Shown: positions 36,300-48,980 of the stretch, piece by piece | How positions within the stretch are numbered: position 1 is the stretch's first letter | How the letters are laid out: every line of letters begins with the position of its first letter | Source: Azadirachta indica | Lineage: Eukaryota; Streptophyta; Magnoliopsida; Sapindales; Meliaceae | Assembly: GCA_022749755.1 (NCBI GenBank) | Contig: CM040446.1 | Location: 10,998,367-11,062,366 of the forward strand | DNA: 64,000 bases | Direction: 5' to 3' | Notes under the pieces: generated by a model | What the model was told of the DNA's origin: nothing | The model's input: the letters and a program-made list of their open reading frames with translations, nothing else | Databases searched by the model: none | Program-made: the position numbers and the translations under genes

Positions 36300-36579
36300 A
36301 TGTGAGATTTAAAACTAAAAAGTCTTATTATTTCAAAAGAATAATGTATCTCTAAATTATTTGAAAAAGATTAAAGTATCAAAATATTTTTTTTTTAATA
36401 TTACAACACCTATCAACATTACAATAACATTTTCAAAGATTGAAAATAAGTATAATTTTAATTTAATTAACTCAACTATAAAATTTTATATTTAATTTAA
36501 ATAAAATCTTATTTTTTTAAGAGAAATCTACTCCAATGTTTCTATAAAAAATTTAAATTTTTTTTTAAAAAAAATAGTA

Positions 36580-37045
36580 AATACTGAACTAGTAGTCGAG
36601 ATAAGTGCAATTCATACTTGACTAGCATGATCTACGTAAGTGTGTACTCAAATTGGGTGAAATATAAATCTATCTCTATTACTGAAAAATCTATCCAAAT
36701 CCCACTATAGAGACTTGAACCCTTCTCTTCTAAGTATTTGTAAAATGTAATTTTAGCTTGATTGGCATGACTCGCAAAAATTTTACCCAATTTAAGCAAA
36801 ATCTTGCCTCCATTCAATACGAATCTGTCCAAACATTATTATAAAAACTTGAACCCCCCTCCAAAAAGGAAAGTAAACACTTGTCGCTAAACTACTAGTT
36901 GAGATGAGCGCAATTTTTATCTAATTAGCATGATCCACGTAAGTCTAAGCTCAATTCGGACAAATATACCCCAATCGCACCATGATACTCCAACCTCTTC
37001 CATTTTAGTAAAAGAAAACACTTGTCACTGAACTTCGGTCACTTT
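36580..37045. repeat. Imperfect tandem repeat block
   Basis: A motif of about 150 bp recurs two to three times: GAACTAGTAGTCGAGATAAG with TGACTAGCATGATCTACGTA (36,585-36,640), then a weaker middle copy (TTGATTGGCATGACTCGCAA, 36,758 on), then AAACTACTAGTTGAGATGAG with TAATTAGCATGATCCACGTA (36,890-36,945). CTTGAACCC blocks recur too. It resembles decayed repeat or LTR-type sequence, not a gene. Confidence 0.6.
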
Positions 37046-37494
37046 CACTTATCAAAACAAATTGCCTTACATGAAATGTAGCGCAGTTTATGTTGATACA
37101 ATTTCACAGACTTTTGTTTTTTCCAGTACAATAACACTCTGCCTTTCGTACTTACAAGTAGGAGTTTACTACAGATTAGAGTTCATTAATTCAAATTTTC
37201 GCATCGGTTATTCTCGTATCATTTTTCTACATTATGACTTATAACACTTTATGGAGTAAAAGGGCTATTTAGTGCTCCGTAGAAACAATAACAAAGCAAA
37301 GAATACGTGGGAGAAAATAATCAACAGTATTAAATGCTATATTTTAAAAAAAAGAATACAAGATCACTAACGTTGGGTCTCATCAGTTCCTCCTAGCAAC
37401 TTGGCCTACGTTTTCAACATAAAAACCAAAAGAAGAGTTAAAGCAGTCCCCAAAACTCATTACAAGAATACTAGTGCAGTCACCAAAAAACACA
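37046..37494. other. Intergenic, no gene
   Basis: No conserved coding sequence recognised. The final exon of the eIF3 subunit K relic would be expected here but was not found. Confidence 0.5.
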
Positions 37495-40108
37495 AAGATT
37501 TTGATGGTGCTTAAGGGATTTGTCCACCGATAGACCTTTAATATTGATAACCTGTGAAAGTTACTTCCGAGTCAAAAAGTTTTGCAAGGGAAGCTAACAA
37601 CAAAATTAGTGGGAAACTAAAATGTGGGGTTTGATTCTTGAGAGTGACATGCGAACTGTGGAGAAGCCCTAAATGGCTAAGCCCTAAAAGCTACAATCAT
37701 AAATTAACCAAGTGGTTAATTCAAAGATGATGACATTTTCTGTATTCCTTCGTGAAAAAGCTTCATGCCAGATAAAAGATAATGCATAGCTCGGCAAGTA
37801 CGGGCGTTGGACCCTTTTAATAAGTCAATGAAAGGACATGAATTGCATAGGCTTGAATTGCTTGCTCAAATCCAGCAATTAGACTGTCTTATAAGCTATA
37901 TATAGCACTTCCAGATGCCCCTCAGAAACACAAAAGGGAAAGGAAAATTAAAGCGAGCAAAATATATACTTGTCTAAAGGGCAGAACGTAAACCATATGA
38001 GCAGGGAAATGAAGAACCACCTGATGCAACAATAAAAAACCATAGAATATAAACTAAGCAGACAAACATACATATTCTTGCCCCAGTAAAGAGCCAATAA
38101 GGCTTAGAAATCAAATATTTCAGAACAATTTACGTACTACTCTTTCTGTATAAAGATATAAAGTGAAATGGATTCTCTAATCAAAAAGAAAAGGACAAGC
38201 CAGCACATATAGAACCAGAATAAAACTTTAAATCTGAGAGAGGCATCTGCAAAATATCCTTAAAATTTTAATATGTACAGGATAAAGTCAATAAACATAT
38301 GTCTAAACACATTTCCTTAAAATAACTACAAAAAATTTATAACCAGGAACACATATCACTGAGACATCAAATCAGAGTCGATTATGACATTGCACAGCTT
38401 CAACTATGTGACAATGATTAGCTGCTTCTGCTTCATCCCAAAAATTGCAGAACCTTCCTCTCTGCGTATGAAGAAATAGGTATAAAGCAGTCACCCATTT
38501 GATGCATGTCTATCGGCCCACAGAGAAGTACATACCTCCAATTAGTGAGAGAGGACAATCAACATCTTGAACTGCTCCCCCGTTTGCTAATAACAAAAAT
38601 CAAGAAGTTTTGGTATCAACAACCAGAAGAAAGAACCTAATAAGATTTTCAACTAGGGGCTCCTTTATAAGATAAAAATTGGGCACAACATTTCTTTCAG
38701 TGAATTAACAATGCAGCTGCCACTCTGTGAATATTGACACACAGATTCCAAGGCCCAGAGCTCTTAAAAAGTTCAAAGAACCTACAAAAGGTGGTATTTC
38801 TGTCTCTCTCCCCACGTACTTAAATATATGCATAAATATTCTGCAACATCTAGATGTTATGCATGTATTCCTGTCCATGACTCGTCGAGGAAGCCTATGG
38901 CCAAGAGAGAAGCTATAGAAATATTCGTTCAAGCAGAACTTAAATGAGGATGTCTAAATGCACAAGCACACTACGCATATGAAAGAAGAACAGAGATTGA
39001 CAGAATAATAACGCTGTCTGTGGAATCAAAAAGAGACAGAGGCTGAAATCTGGAGCTGGCATTGCCATGAGGACCTGCTCATATGGAAACAGAAGTGAAG
39101 AAAAAGAATCGGAAACAGATTATAAGCCAATAAGCCACAAATGTATGATAACATGGTATGAGAAAAGGCTTGAACAGACCTTAATTAAAACGTGAGCAAG
39201 AATTTGTGTACTCATTCTTTCTGGCTCAAACTGCATAAAGACTCACAATATCAGTTTAGAGGGAAAAAACATCGTTTATTTATTTATGTTTATTCTAAGT
39301 TTTTCAGAAACTACCAAGCAAAGTCCAGCAAACCTGATAAAGGCGAAGCAGGCAAAGATTTGCATTCAGACTGTATGTTTGTGATGAAACCTAATAAGCA
39401 TAAACTCTATTATTATGCTCACATAAGTCATGTACTCATGGTAGACAAAATTACTAGCAATACCCCCAAATCAGTAAGCGAAATCCCCGAGTTTCAGGCA
39501 ACAGAAAAAAAAATGATCAATTCATTCATGATTTTCCATTTTGTTGCCAGTCCATACACAAAACAAAAGCACATTTACCGGCCACTGACCTACATATTAC
39601 TACATTCAATCAGAAAAATAAGATAATGGGGAAATACACTGGGTCTAACTTGGCATAATCACGATCAGATATTAACAACTTACTTATTACATTTATTTTC
39701 TATATTCCTAATTATCAACTTATTACATTTACATTCTCCAAGCTTCCTACACAAAAATCTCGAGCCAGCAAAACAAACGGAAGCTAACACAAAACAAAGA
39801 TGATAATTTTATAAATAATCCGAAGATGAATTGCCAAATATTTTCGCATCAACTACCAATCATCACGATTTCGAGCAAACAGAAACATCACCACTTCGGA
39901 ACTTAAATTTTTGTCCTCAGTCATATTTGTCAAATAAATTTTTTTAAAAAGCGAAAAAGGAGTGAAGTAAACAGAAAAAGAAACCTTCTCCTTAACTTAA
40001 TTATCTAGATCAGGAAGGATATCGGGATTTTACGGATTAACGGCTACAAGCTGCTCCAGAGTGTAAGAAACCTGTTGTTGTGGCTTCTGAGCCTCTCTCT
40101 CTTCCCAT
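37495..40108 (-). pseudogene. eIF3 subunit K gene, intron-containing relic
   Basis: Exon by exon on the minus strand the plant eIF3k order is readable. Exon 1 (40,108-39,985): MGRE start, QVSYTLEQLVAVNP, DILPDLDN. Exon 2 (39,390-39,334): SSQTYSLNANLCLLRLYQ. Exon 3 (39,230-39,180): FEPERMSTQILAHVLIK. Exon 4 (39,074-39,013): LMAMPAPDFSLCLFLIP. Exon 5 (38,586-38,536): EQFKMLIVLSH. Exon 6 (38,461 to about 38,390): GRFCNFWDEA, HIVEAV. Exon 7 (about 37,885-37,785): GFEQAIQAYAIHVLSLTY. Exon 8 (37,551-37,495): INIKGLSVDK. Lesions: a 4-bp AGAG insertion after the fourth codon, Tyr-to-stop twice in exon 1 and once in exon 5, Gln-to-stop in exon 7. Introns are retained, so it arose by DNA duplication or in-place decay, not retrotransposition. 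The true gene (translation initiation factor 3) must lie elsewhere. Confidence 0.88.
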
Positions 40109-40471
40109 TTTCTTTGTGAAATGTTGTATAAAGCTAAGACGGTAAGATCAGTTCTCTGAAACCCTAGATTTTTTTTAGTTAAATGTATATATTGTTTAAA
40201 CAAGAAAACTCTCATAGAGGATTCCTCTTAAAGGAAAAAAAAAATAGTATTAGAAATAATAAAGGAGAATTTGTATATGTAAACTTGGGAATATATCCAA
40301 CGAAGTTGAACTTCCCTTTGGAGAAGAGATTATTGCTACAACATTGACTAAATATTTTCATTTTCTCTTGAAAGTAATTACAATTTACAAAACACCAGCA
40401 GAAGCTGTTATACTGGATTTACATGTACAAGAATCTAGTGTGACAATAATAACTAACAGGTATTCATTTGT
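40109..40471. other. Gap between eIF3K relic and kinesin 3' end
   Basis: 360 bp that contain the likely 3' UTR of the minus-strand kinesin. No other feature was seen. Confidence 0.5.
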
Positions 40472-43400
40472 TTACAAATGCAAGAGATTTGATATCAAAT
40501 TCCATCCCATCCATGTCTTCCTATCAGAAGGATTAACAAAATTCAGCTCAAACATCTCCTTGCTAGCATGCTCACCGTGTTCGCAAAAGCCAACAAGTTT
40601 TGCAACAATTTCAGCACTCTCTTTCACATTTTGCATATTCATAGGGTCTGTCCAGAGTTTGTTCGCCAGTTGCAACCTCCTTTGTTTACCAACAGGAGGA
40701 ATATCCCATTTCATATAAAGCAATTCTCTTTCCTCTGCTGTCAGTTTTGAGGTCACCCTCTTTGCTAGATATTCCCTTTCTTGCTTTAGAGCCTTAATAC
40801 TGCATTCATCCATCAAGCAAGAAAATTGTCATTAGTCAAATCAGGAACCTTTTAATTCTTTTGTTTGGTCTAATATTAATAGAATTTAGAAAAGATACCT
40901 TGATGCAACAGATCCTGCAGGTTGATCACCTAAGAGTGCCGGACTTGCATTGCCAAGCTCTGCGAAATGCTGCTCCAACCATGTCAACCTTCTAAGCTCA
41001 ACTTCCATATATATCTGGTCTGTTCGATCTCCTCTAAATAACAAATAAAATTGTGAACGGTGTACAATTGATACATGGCACAGATGCCATAACATGATGA
41101 TTTGCTTTCTCTGCTCCTCAAACATCAGGTGCCATGGCATGGGAGATTGATCCACAGGTTCTGTCACCTCGGCAGCAGCATCATTTGCTTCTAGCTCCAA
41201 TACCTGATCCAGCAAATGGGACAAAAATATAATATGTGAAGGTAAAGACTAAGAAATATGGCCAAAATAGCTAGTATTGGTTCATCAGTCATGAAATCAC
41301 AACTTCACTCAATATTTCAAACATTTGTGATCACAATTCAAAACCAAAGCATTCAAATATGTAATGTACATCTACACCTTTTATTTTTATACAAATAAAA
41401 AGAGCTAGTTTCCATAAGCACATCCAAAGTACAAAAGTTTGAAAGATAAAACAACTTTGACAAAAGAACGAGAGATATTTAAAAATCGAAAAGACATAAA
41501 AATGAACTACCATCAGTGAAAGCCTCAAAAATGGCAAAATCGAGATGTCATTTAAATGCACCTGGAACCATAAAACCTCTAAGCCAAATTGATTTCTCTT
41601 TTACTTAAATTGCTTATTGATTTCAATCCTTGAATGAATGTAAATCATGTATCTTGTTGAAACAAGAAAAAAGAAAGTATATTCACAAGGAAACTACTCA
41701 CTGTACATATGGTTCTCACCTGGCAAACAAGAAGCTGCTTTTGGTATTGTAGTTTTGCCACCCTTTCTTTTAGCTCAGTAACATAAGCTCTAATGCTATG
41801 TATGTTCTCCTCAGCTGCGTTCTTAAACATCCTTTGCATTTTCTTTACATCAACAGAATTTGTTTTCCGCGGTGCAGGAGTTCCCTCCCTTGATGAGATA
41901 CTATTACCATCGACACTCTTTGGTGAAGTACCGACAATCGACTGAGCCAGTGTATTGCTAGAAGGCACCAAATTATTATTTTCGGGGGCCTTATTCTCAG
42001 TGTCATGTTCCATTACCTGCCGAGAAGAGGATAGAGGTGAGCATGGAGAACGAATTATATTTTGCATGTTAGCATTGTTGTTCAAGGAGAAAGGACGTGT
42101 TTTCTTTTTCTTGAATTGGGTCTTGAACTCTGGGGTCTTAAACTCTCGTGTCTCTTCACTACTTGGAAAAGATGAAACGAGAATGTCTATAGATTTCTGA
42201 ACATTCTCAAGCTTCCTTTCTAATGATGCAATTGCACTTCCTTCAGAATTCAACCGAGTCAGTTCTTCTTTAAGGTTGGTCTTATCTCCACTAACAATAT
42301 CTTCAGGAATCGAACTAACTGCTTGTACATTCTTTATTTCAGATAGCAGCTTCACTATTGTTTCAGCAGTTTCTCGACTCCCAAGTCTGTGGGAAGCAAC
42401 CTCATTATGAAGTACTTCAAGTGCTCGATTTGCTTCCTCACCAAGTTGCCTCTGCCGCTGCTCAAGCTTTCGAATCTCCTGCACAAGCATGGATGGATCT
42501 GTTGAAGTAACTGACTGCCTCACCATTGCATGTTTTCCAACTGCATTTCTTAGCCAAGTTTCTAGTAAAGGTTTATCTAAAACTGATTCATTCTCAACTG
42601 GAAAAGAGAGACACCTCGCAGTTCGAGAAGAAGGCCCACATGCGTGCAAACTCTGAAAGTTGAAGGCAGACAATAACTTATAAACTACAAGTTGAAGGCA
42701 GACAATAATATGAAATGTACTTCTGTTGTTACTAGAGTTACCTTATGCTCTTTGTGTGCCTTTCTTTCTTGTTCAAGTTGGGATTGAGCAAGGTCTCTCT
42801 GACGCTTTAGCTCTTTCATTTCCTCCTCCAGCTGAAAATCCAATGCAAAAAGGAAAAGTTAAATTAAAACAAAGGATGAAGTCTTCAATTATTGCTTTTG
42901 GTTTCTATTTGAGCTAAAAAGGCATAGTTATTTCCCAATCAAGGGAAGAACGAACTTCTTAAGAATAAGGGAAAATATATGATACATCAAACAGAGAGAT
43001 AGAGAGCACAAATAATAAGCAGCATATTTTTCAGTGTAATCTAAGTATATGCAGCCTTTAATTAAAGAAGACTTGATGCCAAATCTACATGGGGACAGAG
43101 ATATCTATGCTGTTGAAGAGAAAAGATTGTGGAAATTAATAATTAACAAATATACATTCATTGAAATTGAAAGAATATATATAGTATGAAGGGAAATAAA
43201 CGTATATTCTTTTAGGCATCTCAAAGGTGTCTGTCATAGAACTGTTAATTGCTGCAAATCATCTCTCAACAGTAATAACTGTCCTTTTTGTATTATTATT
43301 CAATGAAATACTCTTACCTGTTGAATCTTCAACTCCTTTTCCATTAACAGAGAACTGAAGCATGAGGAAGAAGGGTCTGGACTTTGTAGCTGTGCTTCAA

Positions 43401-46400
43401 GTCTGGCCACTTCCTTCTGCAAATGCTTCACCAATCTCTTCTCTGAAATAACCTGTAGAGAAAGACCAATAAACTAAGACTGGCAGGTTTTACTACTACA
43501 AGCAATTTGTAATGCGTGGAAACACATATACTTTGTCACATGGCAATACTGAGGCTTCTGTCTAAAACTAAAGACATTAATGGGAAAGACTACTTTAAAC
43601 TTTGAAAAGAGAATACGGAGGGCAGTGTTAGTCCAATCAATGAAAATCCAGCCATCTAATATTTACAGAATAAAAAGAAATAATATTTTCAAGAAATCCT
43701 AATGAATTGAAGTCTATTGTCTTTGTTATTGTACCATGTTGACTTGCGCATTGTTGGTAACTTCCTTTGCACTAGTTGCAAATGAAAGCGTATTCCTTGT
43801 TTGCTCCACATGACTCAAAGCAGGACCGATCGTACATATAATTGCTGTTCGAGCATTTCCGCCAAGCGAATGCTGCAATATTCGAGTAAGTTTTGAATCT
43901 CTGTATGGTATGTGACCAGTCCTTTTTGCACTGCTGCAAACAAAACAACAAGACAAAGAATCCTATGCACTTCAAGTTTCTTCACAATACAATACCACAA
44001 AGGCCTCAACCATATTCTACTTGTAATGGTTGCAGGTAACATATCAACAAACAGAATTGAGATAAGATGGTAATGCAGAAAAGTACTCATGTCATTTAAC
44101 TCCTAGTATACAAATGCAATTTAATTGAAATCTCAAGGCGCGTTTGAAATAATCAAGACTGTACTGTTTCAACTTTCAGTTGGATTACAACAACCACTCC
44201 GCTATTCAACATCTATTAAATTATTTTTTGGGGGGTGCTACAAAACAGTTATTTAACTCAACTTTTACTAAATCTTCTCAAAATTTAACTACATCTATGA
44301 CATTCATTGACTCAGCAGGCAGTAGCAACAAAACTTATTCTGAAAAAAATTCATCGTTTCACTAGCCAAATTTGAACTTTCAAAATTTATTCCACTTCCA
44401 GAATCAAAGAGCAGGCAAGAAAAAGCCAGGACACTTGTGATAATCTTATTCTGAGAATATGATAGACATCATCAGAAGTAACTAACGGCGATGTGCCATC
44501 ACTTTGCACTAACTAACCTCAGCTTTCTTATCACTGTTGTGAGTGTCAACAAGCTGCGGTTAATGTGACTGCCTTCCTTTAGTCTTATGCCATCTGCATT
44601 CGTTTGAGAGGCACGTTCACTTCCAGCAAGATCAACAAGGTTCTGTAAAATTATAGCAATTCGGTTAACCAAACCGAACTGTTTTCTATAATTAAGAATC
44701 TAATATAAGAAGGAACTAATAAACATACCAAACTTGCTAACAAGGACTGCACACATCCTGAATTATCCCGGAGACTGCTCTCAATGCTCTGGAATAAGAC
44801 GCGTTCCATCAGCAAAGATGTTAGCACTATTCATTATCATCTAAGCAAGAAATGTGGGACATGGTTACAACTAAAAAGAAAATGATGCCAAATGCCTGTA
44901 ACCTATGAGAAAATGACTTACAGAGGAGGTAGGGAGAGACAGAGAGAGAACTGTCTCACACTTGAAATAATGAGAGAGGTGGTAAAATAAAATTTACTAT
45001 GTTAACCTAGTTAATTTCGTAAAGATTGGAAGTTTGAAGTTGAGAAAAAAAAGTAATCAGTAATGACATATCTAGAGATCTGAAGAGAAGTCTTATTAGG
45101 TTATAAGTCAATCGTTGCACCAAGAAGAAGTTGATTAATTAATGCCAGTCGACGAAAATTTAAAACGAAAAAAAAGAGTGTGAACAAAGTTATAACCTAC
45201 CCCTGACTATTAAAATGTGGTTAAAATGATGCATTATGGTTCACCGGTTCGCAACATATATAGGATATTCTTGTCATTTCTTCAGATCCAAGTATTAATA
45301 ATAGAAAATAAAGGGAACTGACAAAAGGTCTTGCAAAGGGATGGACCAGCTTTGAAAGGCTCTCAACAAGAAGGCAATATTCAGAAAATTACGAAATGTG
45401 AACTTATGAATGCTTACCAGTCTGATTATCTGATGTGATCTTGAGCTATTATCATTTAATGCAGTTTCTCCCATTTGCCTTTGAGCTGCAGAGGCGAATG
45501 CTTCCAGTGGGTCACACACGTACAAACCATTGAATGGATAGGTTATATAGCAAGGGTAAAGCAAAATGAGTTTTAAGTTTTCCTAACAATTGTTGTAGAT
45601 TTATGAAACAAATCGCTGGAGAATTAATTTGGAAAGAATTATGGCCTATGTGACCGTGGTCTACATGGTTCTGTTACCTTCACAAATGCCAATCAAGTGC
45701 CTCAAATGTTGGATGTTCTGAACAGTTTCTTCAACTAGCTTTTCCACAATGGTTCCTTTCTGCATGAAACACATTTAAAACAAGAATTAATGTTGATATC
45801 TGAGAAAACCACAAGCAAATTCCTTGTTGATCAGGAAAAAATTCTGTTATACCTGGGGATCATCCAAAAGCCGTAGGGAACCAGACTCACGATTCAAAAG
45901 ATCTACAACAGTCTCATTGTAGATCTCCAAAGCGGAAATTTTCAATACAAAGTGCTTCTCCCGGTTCTAAAATGTTGATATAATGCAAGAACATAGAAGT
46001 AAGTCCACCCATTCTCAACTTCACAATTTAATGAAATAGCTGAACTCAACTATTTGTAAATCCAAACTAGTTGATGTTGGGCCAATGCCCTATGTTAGAA
46101 TAAATTACAAATAACTTTTTCTAACAGTTTATAGAGCAAATACTATTAACTCTGATGTATGATAATTCTCCAAGAAAACCATAATATGTTGTAGGATAAC
46201 ATGTAATTCAACTCAATTTTAACTTTATGTTCTCCATTTGTTTTCACATCTTATTTCCAGGATAAGAAAGTTAAACTGTACAGCATCATTAGAACTGAAT
46301 AAGATGGAAAACCCAAGAAAATTTAACCCATGTGGCATCAAACGAAACCTTACATTTTGTATGTGTTCATAGATGTCCTTAACAGCATTTTCAGCTATTC

Positions 46401-47071
46401 CTCTCATGGTGAACGTCTTACCACTACCAGTCTGTCCATAAGCAAAAATAGTCGCTGCAAATTTTTTTTAAAAGAAAAATTTAGAAACTTGGAAGGAATC
46501 AGCGAAAAGCAGACACACGCACACATACATATATAGGATTAAAGCAAATTTTTACATAAATGTGTAGTTACCATTAATTCCTTTCAGTGCAGATAAGGCA
46601 ACATCCTTGGCCCCTTCTTCATAAACCTTTTGTGTTGAGCAAGTAGGATCAAAAACTTTATCTGTTCAATGTACATTAAAATAAATTCAAGTCAAAATTA
46701 TGTTCCAAAGAACCTAGAAGTCAACATCACAACTCTCCTAAAACGAATTCAAAAATGTACTCTTAGTTCAAAATACTTACATCAAACCAAATAATATTCT
46801 TCAAACCTCCCACTAGAAAAAAAAAAAAAAATGAAAGCATACCAAAGGTGTAAGGGACCGCAGGATGTTCATGATTTGGATTCTTGAAAATGATCACATG
46901 GTCATCTATGCAATCCCACGCAATAAGATCATACACAGCCAGTTCTTTCCGGTTCAATGGCCTCATCCGAACTGTTACTAATATCTTCTCCTCACAGACT
47001 TTTGTACTACCTGGAGTAGATGCAGGTGTCCTCTGTATCTTAGATAATGGTGTAGCTGGTGTCCCTACCAT
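40472..47071 (-). CDS. NACK2/TETRASPORE-type kinesin (kinesin-7)
   Basis: Fourteen coding exons with GT-AG sites and matching phases: 47,071-46,843; 46,661-46,572; 46,454-46,354; 45,966-45,853; 45,759-45,678; 45,485-45,418; 44,788-44,729; 44,642-44,518; 43,933-43,735; 43,452-43,318; 42,831-42,742; 42,652-41,720; 41,203-40,899; 40,799-40,472. They sum to 2,859 nt, 952 residues, the usual NACK length. The motor (about residues 30-355) has P-loop GQTGSGKT (~113-120), switch I NDNSSRSH (~216), switch II DLAGSE (~252) and [14 protein letters not shown] coiled coil follows (~360-470), then a low-complexity middle with TPAPRK. The C-terminal NACK domain (~765-952) begins [15 protein letters not shown] and ends in [13 protein letters not shown]. 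Family role: phragmoplast microtubule motor that binds and activates an NPK1-type MAPKKK for cell-plate expansion; TES acts in male meiotic cytokinesis. The [16 protein letters not shown] start favours TES over HINKEL. No lesion is seen. Confidence 0.94.
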
Positions 47072-47094
47072 CCATCTTTATCCTTGGCTATTAT

Positions 47095-47532
47095 CTGATA
47101 TACAAAACTGAAGTTGTTATACGTTAATGTTAAGTACGGCTCCAAAATATCGCCATAACTAATAATCAATTTGAGCATAATAATATAAGTTTATGATAGG
47201 AGGATAGCTTAGAGATAATCATTTTTAATCAACATTACTATTTCCTCTATTTTTTATTTTTTATGAAATAACAGAGTAGACACATAGAATCTTTACCAAT
47301 TAATAATAATAAATTTGTAAATGAAAAAATAAATACATAATAACATCTTGCTCATGCACAAATTTCACCGGAAAATACAAAAAAGAAATTAAATTACAGA
47401 AGCCAATAAATTACTAACTACACCGAAACTACATCAAACTTAAGTTTATTTAACAAAAAATAATTCAACAAAAAAACACCTGAAACAAGAAACTCCGATA
47501 AACAAGAAAATGCATGGCAACACATTACTTAC
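47095..47532 (-). other. Probable 5' leader intron of the kinesin gene
   Basis: On the minus strand a strong donor (TTTTCA|GTAAGTAATG) at 47,532 and an acceptor (TTGTATATCAG) ending at 47,095 bracket 438 bp, leaving 23 bp of leader before the ATG at 47,071. The sequence is AT-rich and has no coding content. This is inferred from splice signals only; a transcript would settle it. Confidence 0.55.
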
Positions 47533-47760
47533 TGAAAATCAAAGTGTTCAAAATGTTGAATAAGAGAGGCGCACCGTGAGTTCTTAAGGAATGGCCGCCG
47601 TGAATCAAGAAGCCAGTGTTAACGGCGAGCGTGCAGTTACCAGCTTTGCCTGTTGCTTGAGTGAAGATATAAAATCACTGCTCGACAATGCAGGTCTCCA
47701 AGTAAAAAAAAAAAAAAAAAAAAATCGAGAGAGAGAGAGAGAGAGAGAGAGAGGGAAACA
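47533..47760 (-). promoter_or_regulatory. Likely kinesin leader exon and pyrimidine-rich core promoter
   Basis: Upstream of the proposed leader intron lies GC-richer sequence with CGCCGTTAAC near 47,628-47,637. It contains AACGG (core of the mitosis-specific activator) in inverted orientation. Further up, on the minus strand, are a T20 run and a (CT)13-14 tract (47,703-47,755), common near plant transcription starts. The AACGG match is short and could be chance. Confidence 0.4.
47727..47755 (+). repeat. (GA)n microsatellite next to poly(A)
   Basis: About 14 GA dinucleotides preceded by a run of about 20 A (47,705-47,723). Confidence 0.9.
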
Positions 47761-48975
47761 CCAAATCATAATCTGGTCTACAAGATTTACGATATTAACA
47801 ACTGACAAGCAATTAAAGAAAGGAAAGATAAAGATGAAGAAACTTGCCTGTAAAAAGAAATTGCCCGGCGTCTAAATTTGCAGAGATAGATCATTTGTTC
47901 GGCGTTTTAAATGAGAAGCGAAATGGTTTCTTCACTATTAATCCGTTTGAAAGACAGCTGACATTGCTGCTCTGCTCTTCTTTTGTACTATTTTTTTATT
48001 ATTCAAATAAAATAAGGAATTGCAGGGGAGCGGTTGTTTTCAAATAATTAATAATTAATTATGAGTGCATTTTCATTTATTTACTCTTTTTATAAAATAA
48101 ATTATTACTAATTTAATAAACAAAGAAGTTTTTTAAAAATAATATCGAAAAATTGTGCTTCCAAATATTGAATTTCCGTTAAAAAAAATTGATTTAATTG
48201 AGGTTTTTATTAGACAAAAATTGATTCTTTCTCGTTTTCAGTTATTAATATATTATTCCGTTTATTAAATTAACATTGTAAATGAAATATGATTGTATAA
48301 ATTATAAAATTGTTAAATGACAATAAAGCCCTTACTTTGATTCCCGGCTTTTTTGCAAACATGCGCATTTTTACTGGTCAATTTCGGCCTTTCACTTTTT
48401 TATTTAGTTTTCTAATTTCTAATTTTTTAAATTTCAAATGGCCGACTTGTTGCGGGCAATGGTTGGCTAAACACGATGTCGTTTGTTATATGTTATATCT
48501 ACAAATTATACCTTTTTATACTTACATTGAGGTGAGAAGCAATGTTATGATGCTACCGAGCTCTTGGTAAGTAACATGCACCTGCCCCTGCTATCGCTGG
48601 ATCGTTCTCCTTCAAGAATATTAGTGAATACGTCTATTTTTTAAGTACAAATATATTTGATATTATTACAACTAGAGTTTTACTAAAAGTTTAGATACAT
48701 ACGATTATGACCGACCCAAATTTTTCATATAACATATAGGAGATAAATTTCACACTTATTGAAAAAGAAGTAATATAAATTATCGAAGGAGCTTTATGGA
48801 CAAATACGCACCCTCATTTAAGAGGGTGTAATATCCTTGTCACCTAGGTCATGAATAGGTCTATTTTTGTAAGCAGGTAATTATGCTTAGTTACCGAAAT
48901 ATATAGTTAAAAAAATATAAACCGCATTTATTTTAATTGTTTATTCTAATTTAATTTATCAATGTTAAGAGAAAG
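47761..48975. other. Intergenic, no gene
   Basis: An 86-codon open frame at 48,310-48,570 has no recognised similarity. The remainder is AT-rich. Confidence 0.45.
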
Positions 48976-48980
48976 ATTAA

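Larger units (their letters stand above)
32970..36390. repeat. Segmental duplication unit B
   Basis: This is the more compact copy of the oxidase plus tRNA-Pro unit, starting near AGATCGAAAG at about 32,974 and ending about 90 bp beyond the tRNA. Coding parts are nearly identical to unit A while intergenic parts show indels. Confidence 0.83.

Noticed and set aside
47591..47875. Plus-strand open frame starting MAAVNQEAS
   Set aside because: It runs into the poly(A) and (GA)n tracts (poly-Lys, Arg-Glu repeats) and overlaps the likely kinesin leader; no family similarity recognised.
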